From Cerasicoccus frondis (GTDB taxonomy: Bacteria > Verrucomicrobiota > Verrucomicrobiia > Opitutales > Cerasicoccaceae): a stretch of 64,000 bases of DNA. This document shows positions 28,101-34,480 of this stretch, piece after piece (position 1 is the stretch's first letter; each line of letters opens with the position of its first letter). Where the stretch lies: assembly GCA_031296915.1 (NCBI GenBank), contig JAVDPC010000022.1:48822-112821 (forward strand), in the 5' to 3' direction. Under the pieces are notes generated by a model. That model was not told the DNA's origin. It saw nothing but the letters and a program-made list of their open reading frames with translations, and made no database searches. Position numbers and translations under genes: made by a program.

Positions 28101-28102
28101 GA
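16151..28102 (+). CDS. Giant polyvalent protein (3,983 aa): nuclease, kinase, sigma70-like and zincin domains
   Basis: One frame of 11,952 bases. Order by residue: disordered basic N-terminus (1-170). Coiled coils (about 330-620). Hydrophobic, glycine-rich segment (about 815-980). Degenerate zincin-like EEAIH at 1391-1395. PBECR-type nuclease-like domain (about 1940-2110, SSWAHG with H1994, then AAVPDVIQNGRII). Polyvalent-protein kinase (about 2265-2440, Lys2292, D2400-A-H-E-G-N2405, D2418). Sigma70-like segment (2477-2650). HEFAH zincin (2764-2768). HTH-like EEIATRLNIPLDEV (about 3180). Conserved C-terminal region (about 3345-3760). Such polyvalent proteins (described by Iyer and Aravind) are thought to enter the cell with phage DNA. 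Its place between terL and portal fits an ejected virion protein. Confidence 0.85.
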   Translation: MNEFRTVLKKGKRPVVARDDKPVIPGHFDKTAPEGGTQGSPRVRAVDTADQETQRPAKLNPAFEPTGGVTKTEDSEGRPVLIGSKANADNNVRVEQDQNGRPILRGKNSTAQTLNGPSISEVPGDSVRHAEAEKQIKQTQPKTSEDFLPEKTAQDSPTSAIAPSPTPSEISEHERRMRNTFWSARMDDAGRQRAMGLAPGERSVVNRGVRDAAPNAQKLAKTQFEIWANTVGAKTYTTADGVMRQSVDETGRPLFTEKDMGVMRDGDGKPFLAHRNQYGETEFERPKIVAADDPNDPHFYYDLPDGTRERAFHGDDALNHENPKVRVAAEKARASREKQVEGSALEVVDRQIAEVDREVSGMELESAEIAKKRNRAERELQLFGNLPDSPKKAARVPQVQAELESLNARDQEIIQRTMEGGDLHARQQQLRAARNVVKAEIELAAYDEIQGRIETNSNLPKALKAEMLANIAEQRQKLGIGMTEAVAEQERLNALVEQGRNTATSRLKADSTDAEFDREADTIASAVAIYEDESTRLDGLLNELEGGVLTPEAHNAKVAEARELRDSLLRLRGYIESKGANYSDAAKAAGEKHLSDMVAQLEADIEADPGFLGSYGTGAIEQAGSRIESGKERVAQSFQSEDSIWKFGLTNLGHGSESIGAVFDMFKGMTAEDIEKRSNAARARMLIGDLRGEQAKTAMRKTIEYAQKLEEGGNLVDPVKLDWSKPQDARELPVLQALVNQLRDADTNNADRGNVASNEFQKTLFSTLNLVNLVPGVDYSYEQSQIDRTNPEELAKFNALQQEYARIIEEKYPNTALAGMVAGSLGQFMMTRRMGNVAVGNLAKVSKIGEVLNQGKRLERISAGLGYAQMGVAQSYSENPNQMSFLDRFADVGLKAATLAAAEGLGNKAEAKFGKLAGAQATTSNLLLRQGTNTLGAFIGENISEFSEAWIKGENPMDQLDQILKGNAGAVLGMGLLHTRGAIRTQKEYQNLSRQHGQATAEMANRIADINTLASTAQGSDARAIQAQRALSMIQPGEIEAFNQFAATVLEGSPELKGHSLEERAVNLQDRHERVLYVGQVAESLQHRMALGQNVSEEIAEIESYQPADVTGVQDSTHVDAYRDGARALIRAANGVTGDQMTEGEQVGLGIVGQELGTSAIRMVGGKAVITDKARDWLLERVPSAQALLPRSEQAQLERIQEASSVTTESAEQPKAKTKAKAGLTVSFTGDDGQADETQIPSGATLANGDPVTARNAAQWLAEEGIEARDVEIQTSVPKTPKHAPVKIEGNRVKASDLLREIVNNARVDGIEIDGGRAVAVARNVARDVNAAIDKYAPLFSGISIQQGAKGTGGVQTDLGQRLLVNVTDLVSPDNAQNLIDPERLELLIQEEAIHAVATLIVPKLEAAQIWIKLPDATQEVVRKVYEEGGSPAQDWQLGHEFLRMVVQGRINLAQGKDKVTSEERLSPSLLQRIGKALARLRDYFRDLRGSLSADGAAPEVVDLVESTVTQIEEKLLEIEKPGDVSNLERKVVDGQSDGIQRGRSTVAESTSTKAEDNAPSSGRDPARNGNGLSDPQTVRSPDRGTERSDSSKELEQRPAGPKKAKPKRNVNRKNVRPAFPFTTDADSFDVIDLLQSEGGLLGKTHAIKAQKQAGKSAKLPPEYDGYDEAFGSRNLHKDLLPLYRYDSLVTSTGQAPDQLTALAVERNLLNEGAGTSEFFELVASTAKRRATGQTEDAKDRDQDFIESVTEDRPGGETVSPEQLAIGDRFEVEGEEFEVTDIDPDTGEVEVKDGPRFGVQDLPPEMPLVIDAGSLETDTDDAPVEFLTDEDFELAGQTEEELVSDREREAESTRKEQQRQELEERQAKRLVGDAGDAAQGSLFDEPGETGELFAPPTPKQVSENLKGISREANQALDNAFEGLFSRASDQQMRDFLLGKPIIELTGEEFQRDGSGISIFNKVAAFFEGMDGKSTHPQLGDVILNRNSVKSSWAHGAGSLKAAAFAAVPDVIQNGRIIHQSKNWRGRGEARVVLAAPVKIGSEDVILVVVTRRQQGQTRFYLHEAYTKERIRGAFKTGSSASGEVEISSASSDSVSNILSRILFVNQDKDDVLGARTADMTQKGLPPEKIGAFVQAAQALIGSGVNTPEAMAQVLETKFQGKAAAYSQALWDAFGMVNPELRGTHDWNKAQTKSSDKNELQRIVVEKKPTLKSRKSDSKNEKGTQPRSSEAKAVDLQDDGRTAYRIAQGSPSPDAQIQALRDAGYEAQEPDKESYLDEGSEVSVYLDGNRVYKVTHAGDWGIYPKAERAADGSVFFDIGGESTPARFLERIALQNHYFDDNKTVFEGVLADGRMVASQPYIVGRPATFYEIGQTLQRAGFTPLPGHPIDWAHPTDHVILMDAHEGNFISTPQGVVVPIDVAIHQLRGRQVSALKTLLDENETLGARTDGSHQIDFFKALDGRTKAKLPKTPSGKLNRLQLVQDNLGLATDIAVRYFTVNNSAQHDDIVQEARRALMKAGQKFDDTAGTPFAGYAGRVIRNRLNDLYRKQSTQNKREGSSLDTPINEAGDTLGSLIEGDGPTPYDREQRAERKRLLGSALASLNDDERKLAFAFMAGSSLAEIGRREGLSREGMRKRMNKILGKLKNQMTEQGVARNDVLSARGDLRRALKSPALQKTPSEYTFEPTEAPNEQIQAAINPQKIRPVDSAHLRARHLPDEETTGASIQFYQREGSDTEEGFVIPSMPTVIFVNAKSDRAPLAWTLAHEFAHIAEKDPNSGYAELEQTLLNLIIPEERAIIVGMFAKHYGETSHEKEITPYLIGDVISGFDVMGVDLLKKAEQIKSAINDYIESAGPFNPQTLAEGSDDDLSTLLSRRDDAAAINDFLQALNLQIPSQSDIDEMYRQAGLEAPGAQSIGRPDLANPAEEETARRLVDAVDEARKMEAERQTHADWAEQARERIAQDRDGVKRNLLEMAATGQGISDPIDVKAAQILVNDLIKQATASGDALQMREAQQLTWAYRESGSEQARAFAARRDPFKKPADRYREFLASVIFHPNATTKERVSKALSPLEKSRLIDDLKGQIKRAKARGENKTLKRLNKELAETEATKDKMQLMADENSGRLKRIEQALANMGVTLNHVFNGEAYLRLRGSKMIGNVVKTLNYDQVKRQVVKLNQKRLKSEEIATRLNIPLDEVKRIKQDMERAMREKLAKLGDAALDLESFDDEALMARGDEGLSKAQRKAKIDAIIAAMGLDDADTDTLAQTRRKQLKRSRVKTGRGRNKRTATSLQRSFEDYDWEIDKPRAKDRHHAKPAQRDLTDPDGPPMFDVSDPVQVAQVARTLQSIDGGGFDMAFEFWVNSVLSGPLTQGRNILGNALNAAWDLGFERLGEAMLNATLAKFGMGSENAPQLGEFRHMARGMLPGMARGIRNALNSWAAETPLFANDVLNQQLEILPEYFDKQGSIRASIPGKTGKTIRIPGRLLLFADEFSKSLIAQVEAGAVAYRIAKGEGLEGEALERRITGLINMPGSVAWHQAAEKAIELTYQDTHEERKQGSFFSVFEVFGRSFNLISAKKKGANWGDVLTGINWGRSKVPGARYIVPFVTSPFNILLQGIGKSPIGTMGVIAKLSMASMVKWKDGVPIGQTYPKPKLVRDFTQQVMAWAGTALLWGISEGDDDDEDKFILVTGGHSRTSQGANELKQRTGMTSYTIRIGNNSFKYGGIEPFATTIGTTVDLIRSVKAGVRSEDSAGIIASRLPIAMLQSIASQSTEKTFLKGIGDIVESMQDVNINEKGEIDTGYKLENFAINFLASWVPNIIKQPLREIDSKYRETDADSLGESVLLRMFPMLAPPSVNVYGEEEIKQGSSILRPIFPVTIGEAPKIRKVDAMLLRYNRNLPDGAKAWAPAPTQRYVTINGERIDLNPKQLQAYRERSGQLFTNLLKGMSFNYENPTEGDIEKVQRALRLARETTKRQMRSSLLAEK

Positions 28103-28124
28103 CATTTTAACTTAGTTGACATAA
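28098..28124 (+). promoter_or_regulatory. Direct-repeat element C before the portal gene
   Basis: AGTGACATTTT at 28,098 and AGTTGACATAA at 28,114 have TGACA cores exactly 17 bases apart (28,100 and 28,117). The element overlaps the stop of the giant gene and ends four bases before the portal ATG, so it cannot be an ordinary sigma70 -35 box for that start. Confidence 0.6.
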
Positions 28125-28128
28125 AGAC

Positions 28129-30315
28129 ATGCACAACGGAACGCACGAAGGAAAAAGACAACTTGAGCGAGCAGTAGAGCGCGCCGACAAGACCGTGGGG
28201 GAAAGCAAACCTGATCCTAATGGGCCGTTGATGCCATTTCCCACCAACTACCGATTAACCCAAGAGCAAGAGTCTGAACTGCTGGAACACGTGTTTGAGC
28301 AGATTGACACGCTAGAGCAAGACTTGGGACGCAACGAGGTGCTGGATGAGAACTGGCACCACAATGCGAACATTGACAATAAGAGTAAATTGACACGGAC
28401 CTTTATGGGAAAGCGTCGACTCTTTGAAGAAGTCTACCACAACCGGGTAGACTGGCGCTCAACCGTGATCGGGGGAATTTTTGCTGAATCGAATTTCGTT
28501 GTGCCTATTTCCCGCCGCATTTGCCGACAGGCATGGGCGCGCGCCAATAACTACTTTTTCGCCACCGACCCGTGGTTTGAAGCTAAGCCACGCGATATAC
28601 CAGACCAAGACCTGGCAGAGCGAATTGAGAGCTTTTGCAAATACAAGCTGCGCGAGGCTGGGTCGAAGCACTCCAAGGAGCAGGCGGTCGAGATCGCGGC
28701 CTATCGAAATGAGTGTGTTATCAAAACAACGCATGCCAGCAAGTGGGACTACTACCAGGTCGAAGATAAGGTGCTGGTTGATGAAGATGGTAAGCCGATT
28801 ATCGCCAAGGATGGCGACTACATAACGGAATCCGATGTGTGGGTAGAGATCACGCCACCCAGTGAGGTAGATGACGTGACACCAGCCGCAATCACTGTGC
28901 TACAGCGCGACCAAGTAACCCTGCGTCCAAAAGCGCTGGTCTACGTCAAAAAGTTGGTCACACGAAGGCTCAAAAGATACCACGGACCCAAGAGCAAACC
29001 AGTGTTCTTCACTGACTTCCTGTGTGCAGAAGACGCAGAGAGCATCCAGGACGCAGCATTCTGCGCCCACCTCTATGACGTGCCAGTGATGGATATGGTG
29101 GAAGAGTTTCAAGAGGCATTCGGAGGTGAATCGCCCGAAGACACTCAAGAACGCATTGCCCAAGGCGTCGAACTACTGCGCGAGCTAGCAAGCAACGACT
29201 CCAAGCCGAAATCTGGCGTCAACCGAATAGGAGATGAAGGCGAAGAGGTGGAGCATACAGCAGATGACGCCAACAACAACCCCGTGGCAGAGATAGCCGA
29301 GTGTTATCTGCGCTATGACGCCAACGGAGACGGGTTAACCGAGGAGATCATGGTAATCGTCGACCGGCATACCAGGCGGCCCATCTACTATGAATACACG
29401 GCGAACGTCACCGTGGATGGCGAGCGCCCCTTCGACACCGTGCGCTGGATCGAAGTAGAAGGCAAATGGCATGGCGTGGGCATGATGGAGCTCTTTGAGA
29501 CACACCAGAGCGTCATCGACCTGCAAGTAAACCGCTGGAACTTCGCACAAGGTGGTTCTGGCCGTGTCGATTTCTGGAATCCAAATGCCGTAGAGGAAGG
29601 CGATCGGGAGCGAAACCTACAGCTCAACTGGGGGGGGACCTATACCTTAAAGCCAGGCAAAAAAGCGGAAGACGCTCTGCAATCTGTTTACCTCAATGAC
29701 ATCAAGCATGAGCAGGTGCAGGCAATCTTCGAACTGTTCCTGCAAATGGCAATGAATGAAAGCGGGGTACAGAACGCCAACGACGCCAACATGGCGGGAT
29801 TGGAACAATCGAAATTGGCAACCGGAATCCGCAATATTGAAAAGAGCGGGATGGAAATATTTGGGGCATTTCTGTCCGCCCTCGAGCCTGGATTGGAATC
29901 GGCACTGAACCGAGAGCTACAAGTAGCGTTGGCGAACATCGACGAAGAGGAGGCATTTATGTCGCCAGCCGAGGATGATGACCGTCTGCTAACACTGACA
30001 CGTGAAGAGGTGGCAAACATCAACCTGCGTGTGAGTTTGCTTCTGACTCGTTACAAGGGCGAGCAACAGATACAGCAGGCTCTGCAGGCAACGGAGATCG
30101 TTGAGCGTTACTATGCCCTGCACCCTCTTGTGCAACGTCAGGTTGCCCCTCTTTACCGACAAATGCTAAAGGCGTTGGATATGAAGATCGACGCAGATGA
30201 GCTGATACAACCCATCGACATCCCCGTGGCCCCAGGGTCTGGACCAAACCTAGACGCTAATCAAGCCACAGCGGCTACAGCTCCCAAACCATCCACCCCA
30301 GCACTAAACTACTAG
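28129..30315 (+). CDS. Portal protein
   Basis: 728 residues, the size of P22-like portals. Portal-type features include FMGKRRLFEEVYHNRVDWRS, a central domain EIAECYLRYDANGDGLTEE followed by IMVIVDRHTRRPIYYEY, and KWHGVGMMELFETHQSVIDL with the wing-to-crown helices after it. The C-terminus is a helical, glutamine-rich barrel-like region and a proline/alanine tail. It forms the dodecameric DNA gate at one capsid vertex. Element C overlaps its leader, and the 91-residue gene follows at 2 bases. Confidence 0.85.
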   Translation: MHNGTHEGKRQLERAVERADKTVGESKPDPNGPLMPFPTNYRLTQEQESELLEHVFEQIDTLEQDLGRNEVLDENWHHNANIDNKSKLTRTFMGKRRLFEEVYHNRVDWRSTVIGGIFAESNFVVPISRRICRQAWARANNYFFATDPWFEAKPRDIPDQDLAERIESFCKYKLREAGSKHSKEQAVEIAAYRNECVIKTTHASKWDYYQVEDKVLVDEDGKPIIAKDGDYITESDVWVEITPPSEVDDVTPAAITVLQRDQVTLRPKALVYVKKLVTRRLKRYHGPKSKPVFFTDFLCAEDAESIQDAAFCAHLYDVPVMDMVEEFQEAFGGESPEDTQERIAQGVELLRELASNDSKPKSGVNRIGDEGEEVEHTADDANNNPVAEIAECYLRYDANGDGLTEEIMVIVDRHTRRPIYYEYTANVTVDGERPFDTVRWIEVEGKWHGVGMMELFETHQSVIDLQVNRWNFAQGGSGRVDFWNPNAVEEGDRERNLQLNWGGTYTLKPGKKAEDALQSVYLNDIKHEQVQAIFELFLQMAMNESGVQNANDANMAGLEQSKLATGIRNIEKSGMEIFGAFLSALEPGLESALNRELQVALANIDEEEAFMSPAEDDDRLLTLTREEVANINLRVSLLLTRYKGEQQIQQALQATEIVERYYALHPLVQRQVAPLYRQMLKALDMKIDADELIQPIDIPVAPGSGPNLDANQATAATAPKPSTPALNY

Positions 30316-30317
30316 CC

Positions 30318-30593
30318 ATGCGTGACGCATTTCAACAAGAGCAAGTCATCGAAAGAGCGAAGCGCGATTGCGAAGACATTGATGCTTTGCGAAAATGTGA
30401 GGGACTGGAGCGGTATCTGCTACGGCGACTCAGGGAAAAGCAAACAGCCATCGCACAGGAGATTCTAGCGGACGAAGAACTCACAGCGTCGGAACGAGAA
30501 GCCAAGCGTCAGGTGTGGCTGGAATACAGCAAACTACTGGTAATGATCGACCGGGATTTTGACGCTGCCTTGAAGTTGCTGGAGCAGAAGTAG
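30318..30593 (+). CDS. Small helical protein after portal (91 aa)
   Basis: Almost entirely helical and charged (RDAFQQEQVIERAKRDCEDI, REKQTAIAQEILADEELTA). It is not recognised. Position just after portal suggests a capsid-assembly or portal-associated role. It ends a few bases before the converging minus-strand block. Confidence 0.5.
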   Translation: MRDAFQQEQVIERAKRDCEDIDALRKCEGLERYLLRRLREKQTAIAQEILADEELTASEREAKRQVWLEYSKLLVMIDRDFDAALKLLEQK

Positions 30594-30597
30594 AAGA

Positions 30598-30963
30598 CTA
30601 CCACTTATTTAAAGGGCATTTTTCGGTGGCAAGGTAGTGCTTGATGATGGTGCAGCCACATTTTGAATGCTTACATTTGCCGAGGCCTTTACGGGCTTTC
30701 TCGTCCCAGAATTCACATGAACGGCAGACAGCAAGGCGGGAATGTGCAGTAGGCTCGTCGACGGTCTTGAAGCCGCTTTTGGCAAAGCGCAGCATGGCGC
30801 CCGCAAAGTTCGAGGTCATTTCCAAAATGGTGGGGGGCGCAATGGGTGGAGGCACTGCAGGAGCAGTGGGGGCCTTTCCAGAATTCACGGTCGATGTGAC
30901 AGGCGCGTAGCGATCGAGGGGCATATCGACCCCGTTGCGAGTGCGTTTAATGATTTTGGCCAT
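30598..30963 (-). CDS. Zinc-ribbon-like phage protein (DUF6171-like, 121 aa)
   Basis: The N-terminal 75 residues are proline/alanine-rich linker and a helix (EMTSNFAGAMLRFAKSG). Residues 76-121 carry six cysteines: C80 and C83 (CRSC), C97, C102, C104 (CGC) and C116 (CPLNKW). This is a compact metal-binding module seen next to structural genes of several phages, of unknown role. It is the last gene of the inverted block, with a 1-base gap to the large Cys-rich gene. Confidence 0.6.
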   Translation of the reverse strand: MAKIIKRTRNGVDMPLDRYAPVTSTVNSGKAPTAPAVPPPIAPPTILEMTSNFAGAMLRFAKSGFKTVDEPTAHSRLAVCRSCEFWDEKARKGLGKCKHSKCGCTIIKHYLATEKCPLNKW

Positions 30964-30964
30964 G

Positions 30965-33900
30965 CTATGAGTCTATTTCGATGATGACACCAATGACCTT
31001 GCGGGTTTTGCCCAATGGGGGCATCTCCACGAGGTGAGTAATTTCTTCAGTCGTATCTTCTGCAACAAAAGTGATCGTGTCCTCCTCATCAACTGGGGGC
31101 AGTCCAGATTCGGAACAATCCCCTTCCCCATCCAACAGGCCTCCCGAGACATCCCCAGTTAGATTGGTTGCGATTTCACATACCGCATAAAGTATCGTAA
31201 TTTGGTAGGTGACGCCAACATAGAGATTGGAAGCGTCAATCGTGAGCTCGATGCTCTGGCCAATGATGGTCGCAGACAAAAGCACCATTTCACCGCCTTG
31301 AGTAAATTGGTCGCCCTCGGCTATATTTGTAACGCCAGCGATGCAATTCTCGTCAACTCCACTGCTGAAAGTCTGGATGCTAGAGCCGTCGATGTGGAAG
31401 TCTTGCGCCCCACTCAGCACCAGTTGAAATCCATCGTTGGGCGAATTGTAGATGATGGAACCACAGGCAACATAATCACAATAGTCATGCCCCGTGTTAT
31501 CCTGACAGTCTCCAGAACTACAGGCGAGCTCCTGACCGTCCAACAACCCCTCTTCGATTGTGACCGAGGCAAGGACAGCCGAGTCTGTCACCAGGTTATA
31601 GCCAGAGGGCTCAAACAGGAATGATGCAAAGGTTTCCTCCCCATTCTGAACCAAATCACATGATGCGCCAGAGGTCGGATAAGGCGTTGCTTGATGACTG
31701 ACGTAAGCAATAGTCTCACCCAATGCTGGCTCGGGCAGTTCAAGGTAGTGACCGCTACTGAGATTCACCGAAGGATAAGCCACACCACCATTAACGATGC
31801 CAGATAATTGATGCTCACTTGAACTACCATCCTGATTCCGGGTATAACGAACGACTACATAATAACTCGAAGCGGCTCCACTGAGGTAAAAGAACACACG
31901 GCGGCGTCTGGCGCGGGTGACTAAACCAGTTGGATAATTCGGGTGATACCGCAACTCCACATCGCCTTGGAACTCACTGACAAGGGAATATAGGCTCATG
32001 AAGTCACGGACATGACTTGGCACGAAATCCAGGTCTACGCCTTGACCATAGTCGGCGGGGGAAGCGAGTGTGATATCAAAATCAGAGGAGCCTGCTTGCT
32101 CAAGCTCCCAATCGTCGCACTCTCCGCAATCGAACGTGGTGTCCTCAAGCAAGGCAGCACCTAAAGTAAGCTTACGCGAAATAGCAGACTCTATTTCGGC
32201 ACTGTAACCTGCAACGCTACCAGTCGGCTTGAACGACAAAGTTGATGTGTCCTGCTCCTCTTCGAAGCAACCGTCGGGAACGGATACTGGGGCGATATCA
32301 ACACCCGTGACTTTAAACGTGTAGCCTTCCGCTTGAAGACTTGGAGAGTGGCTGATCAACTCAGTTGCAGACTCTGCTTCGAATGTTATCGTTTCCGTTG
32401 AGATCACGGGCGCGTCACCAGACTCAGAACACAGGCCCCCGGAAACATCGCCACCTGACACATCACCTGAGCCATTGGGGGTGATTTCACAACCCTGGTA
32501 TGTAATCGTTATCTCATAGGTTTCACCTGGAATCAAAGCAGTTGCCTCGATATCCAATTCGATTGTCTGTGCAGATACATCTATCTGGCAGGCGCCCGCG
32601 CCACAACAGTTTCCACCACCTTGAACAATCTGTGTGATTCCAAAAGTGCAATCTGCCAGCACTCCCAAGTCCGTAACTGTCCCTGCCCCATCGGCCCATT
32701 CCCGGCGGTTGGACAGCTCAAGCTCAATGTCTGAGCTCGAACCATATGGCACAACCAACCCAGAGCAATCTCCAGAACAGGCATAGTTCGCACTACCCTG
32801 CTTATTTGACAACAACAGTGTTCCACTTGTCGGGCCCGAAGCAGTGATGCCACTGAAGTCCGAAGGTAGATCATCCAAGCAAAAGTTATCAACACCCTCA
32901 GACTCGTATTCTTTGAGCGTCTCGCAGCATGTCTCTGTACCCAGGTTCTCGATTCGGAATGAGTAGGACCCACCTCCTAGATCCACGCCAAAAACACGAA
33001 ATTCTACACCATCACCACGTAAGAAGGTAGTGGACCCGTCCCTCGTAATGGTCGCAACGGTGATACCATCAATTTCCAACGTAAACTCTATCTCGCATTC
33101 GCCATCATCGTCTTCACTGGCGCTGGCCATTGACTCAATATTGCCTTCGGAAGGCCAACTCCAATTAAAGCTACTGACACTATCAGCACACTCAATTGAT
33201 GTGTTCCTTGTCCAAGGTCCAGTGGGGTTCCCTTGGCAATTGTTCAGGCACGACATAGTGACCAATTGCTTCTCTATGGAAAGATCACCAGACTTTTCAC
33301 AGGTTCCCATATTGAGGTCGAACGAAACCGAGCCTCCACCTGCCTGGTGACGATAAGCCTTATCCGCAGAAACATGAGTAGACCATGCAGTGCCTGCAAG
33401 GCTGATCGCGCCATAGAGCACACCAGGCTCTGACCCATCCAAGGAAGGCACACCACAAATAGTTCGTGTGCCCCGCTTTCCGGTGCAGGTGTAAGTCACT
33501 GCACCCTGTCCACAAGCGATAGCAATGGCCTGAGTCTCAATTTGAAGAAACTGAACTCCATTAGTGCAACTGAAAGAGTCTGATCCATTCTCCACCGTAA
33601 GTGCAGCGCCAGCAGTTGATACCTTAATTTCGTGACGGGTAAAATCATGATCGACGCTCGCGGTGTATTTCGTCGCACCTGTGATATTGGCCAGAGCATA
33701 GCGAGGAAAGACCGTAGGTCCCTCAAAATTCCAACCACACAGCAGTTTGGCAGACTCAAAGAATAGCGTTTCATTTACCGCATGCGTGTCATAATCGGTG
33801 TCGCCCGGGTCACAGATAGCCTGCCAACCAGAGAACTCAAGCGAAAGAGAGGCACCAGGCGTACAGACACCCTCAGACTCAGAAACCTCCCGAACTGCGT

Positions 33901-34480
33901 TTCCCTCACTATGCTTGAGCACATCCCACTCGGCACTGGCAACCCCGAGTTCAAACGCAGTCATGGACAAGGTGGTGAATCGCAACTGAGGCTCGCCAAA
34001 ACCAGGCCAGCCACACAACTTCTTTTCCGCTCGCAGATGCTCACAGGCAAAGGTAAGCGACGGGGGACTCATGCAACAACGGCATGGATGCTCAGTGCGC
34101 ATCGTGTGGATACCATCACACTCTTCTTCCGTTTCACCCGATGGCGGATCAGTGGAAACGGACAGACTTAAAATGCCAGTGCCCTCCGCACAATCACCCT
34201 CGATGTGCAGACAATTCAAATCTGTTGCTGCCTCACTAATTGCACTGAGAAGCGCCGCCGTTTCGTCCAGAAGTGATGCAACTTGTGCTTGGGCAGCATC
34301 AATGGCGGCAGCAAGCGCAGACTCGTCCACCTCAACAACGTCGCCGGACTCAGCCAGCGGGTCCTGATCATCCAGTGGCCCGAGGCCATCACCTTGAGTA
34401 TGGTCGATGCCCCGCTGATTAATGTCGTCACCAATTGTGAGGCGACGTTCTTTTAATGGATCATCCTGATGTACACTCAT
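30965..34480 (-). CDS. Large cysteine-rich virion/spike-like protein (1,171 aa)
   Basis: Not recognised by family. The first 50 residues are polar linker (DDINQRGIDHTQGDG), then a coiled coil (AAAIDAAQAQVASLLDETAALL). A long beta-rich, glycine- and cysteine-rich body with many CxxC-like pairs follows. Two modules are repeated near the C-terminus: IPGETYEITITYQGCEIT with DVSGG, and YVGVTYQITILYAVCEIA with DVSGG, each followed by a TITFxAE and a final V(T/I)GV strand. There is no signal peptide or membrane helix. It is most likely a fibre or decoration protein exposed on the virion. It overlaps the upstream gene by 20 bases. Confidence 0.6.
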   Translation of the reverse strand: MSVHQDDPLKERRLTIGDDINQRGIDHTQGDGLGPLDDQDPLAESGDVVEVDESALAAAIDAAQAQVASLLDETAALLSAISEAATDLNCLHIEGDCAEGTGILSLSVSTDPPSGETEEECDGIHTMRTEHPCRCCMSPPSLTFACEHLRAEKKLCGWPGFGEPQLRFTTLSMTAFELGVASAEWDVLKHSEGNAVREVSESEGVCTPGASLSLEFSGWQAICDPGDTDYDTHAVNETLFFESAKLLCGWNFEGPTVFPRYALANITGATKYTASVDHDFTRHEIKVSTAGAALTVENGSDSFSCTNGVQFLQIETQAIAIACGQGAVTYTCTGKRGTRTICGVPSLDGSEPGVLYGAISLAGTAWSTHVSADKAYRHQAGGGSVSFDLNMGTCEKSGDLSIEKQLVTMSCLNNCQGNPTGPWTRNTSIECADSVSSFNWSWPSEGNIESMASASEDDDGECEIEFTLEIDGITVATITRDGSTTFLRGDGVEFRVFGVDLGGGSYSFRIENLGTETCCETLKEYESEGVDNFCLDDLPSDFSGITASGPTSGTLLLSNKQGSANYACSGDCSGLVVPYGSSSDIELELSNRREWADGAGTVTDLGVLADCTFGITQIVQGGGNCCGAGACQIDVSAQTIELDIEATALIPGETYEITITYQGCEITPNGSGDVSGGDVSGGLCSESGDAPVISTETITFEAESATELISHSPSLQAEGYTFKVTGVDIAPVSVPDGCFEEEQDTSTLSFKPTGSVAGYSAEIESAISRKLTLGAALLEDTTFDCGECDDWELEQAGSSDFDITLASPADYGQGVDLDFVPSHVRDFMSLYSLVSEFQGDVELRYHPNYPTGLVTRARRRRVFFYLSGAASSYYVVVRYTRNQDGSSSEHQLSGIVNGGVAYPSVNLSSGHYLELPEPALGETIAYVSHQATPYPTSGASCDLVQNGEETFASFLFEPSGYNLVTDSAVLASVTIEEGLLDGQELACSSGDCQDNTGHDYCDYVACGSIIYNSPNDGFQLVLSGAQDFHIDGSSIQTFSSGVDENCIAGVTNIAEGDQFTQGGEMVLLSATIIGQSIELTIDASNLYVGVTYQITILYAVCEIATNLTGDVSGGLLDGEGDCSESGLPPVDEEDTITFVAEDTTEEITHLVEMPPLGKTRKVIGVIIEIDS

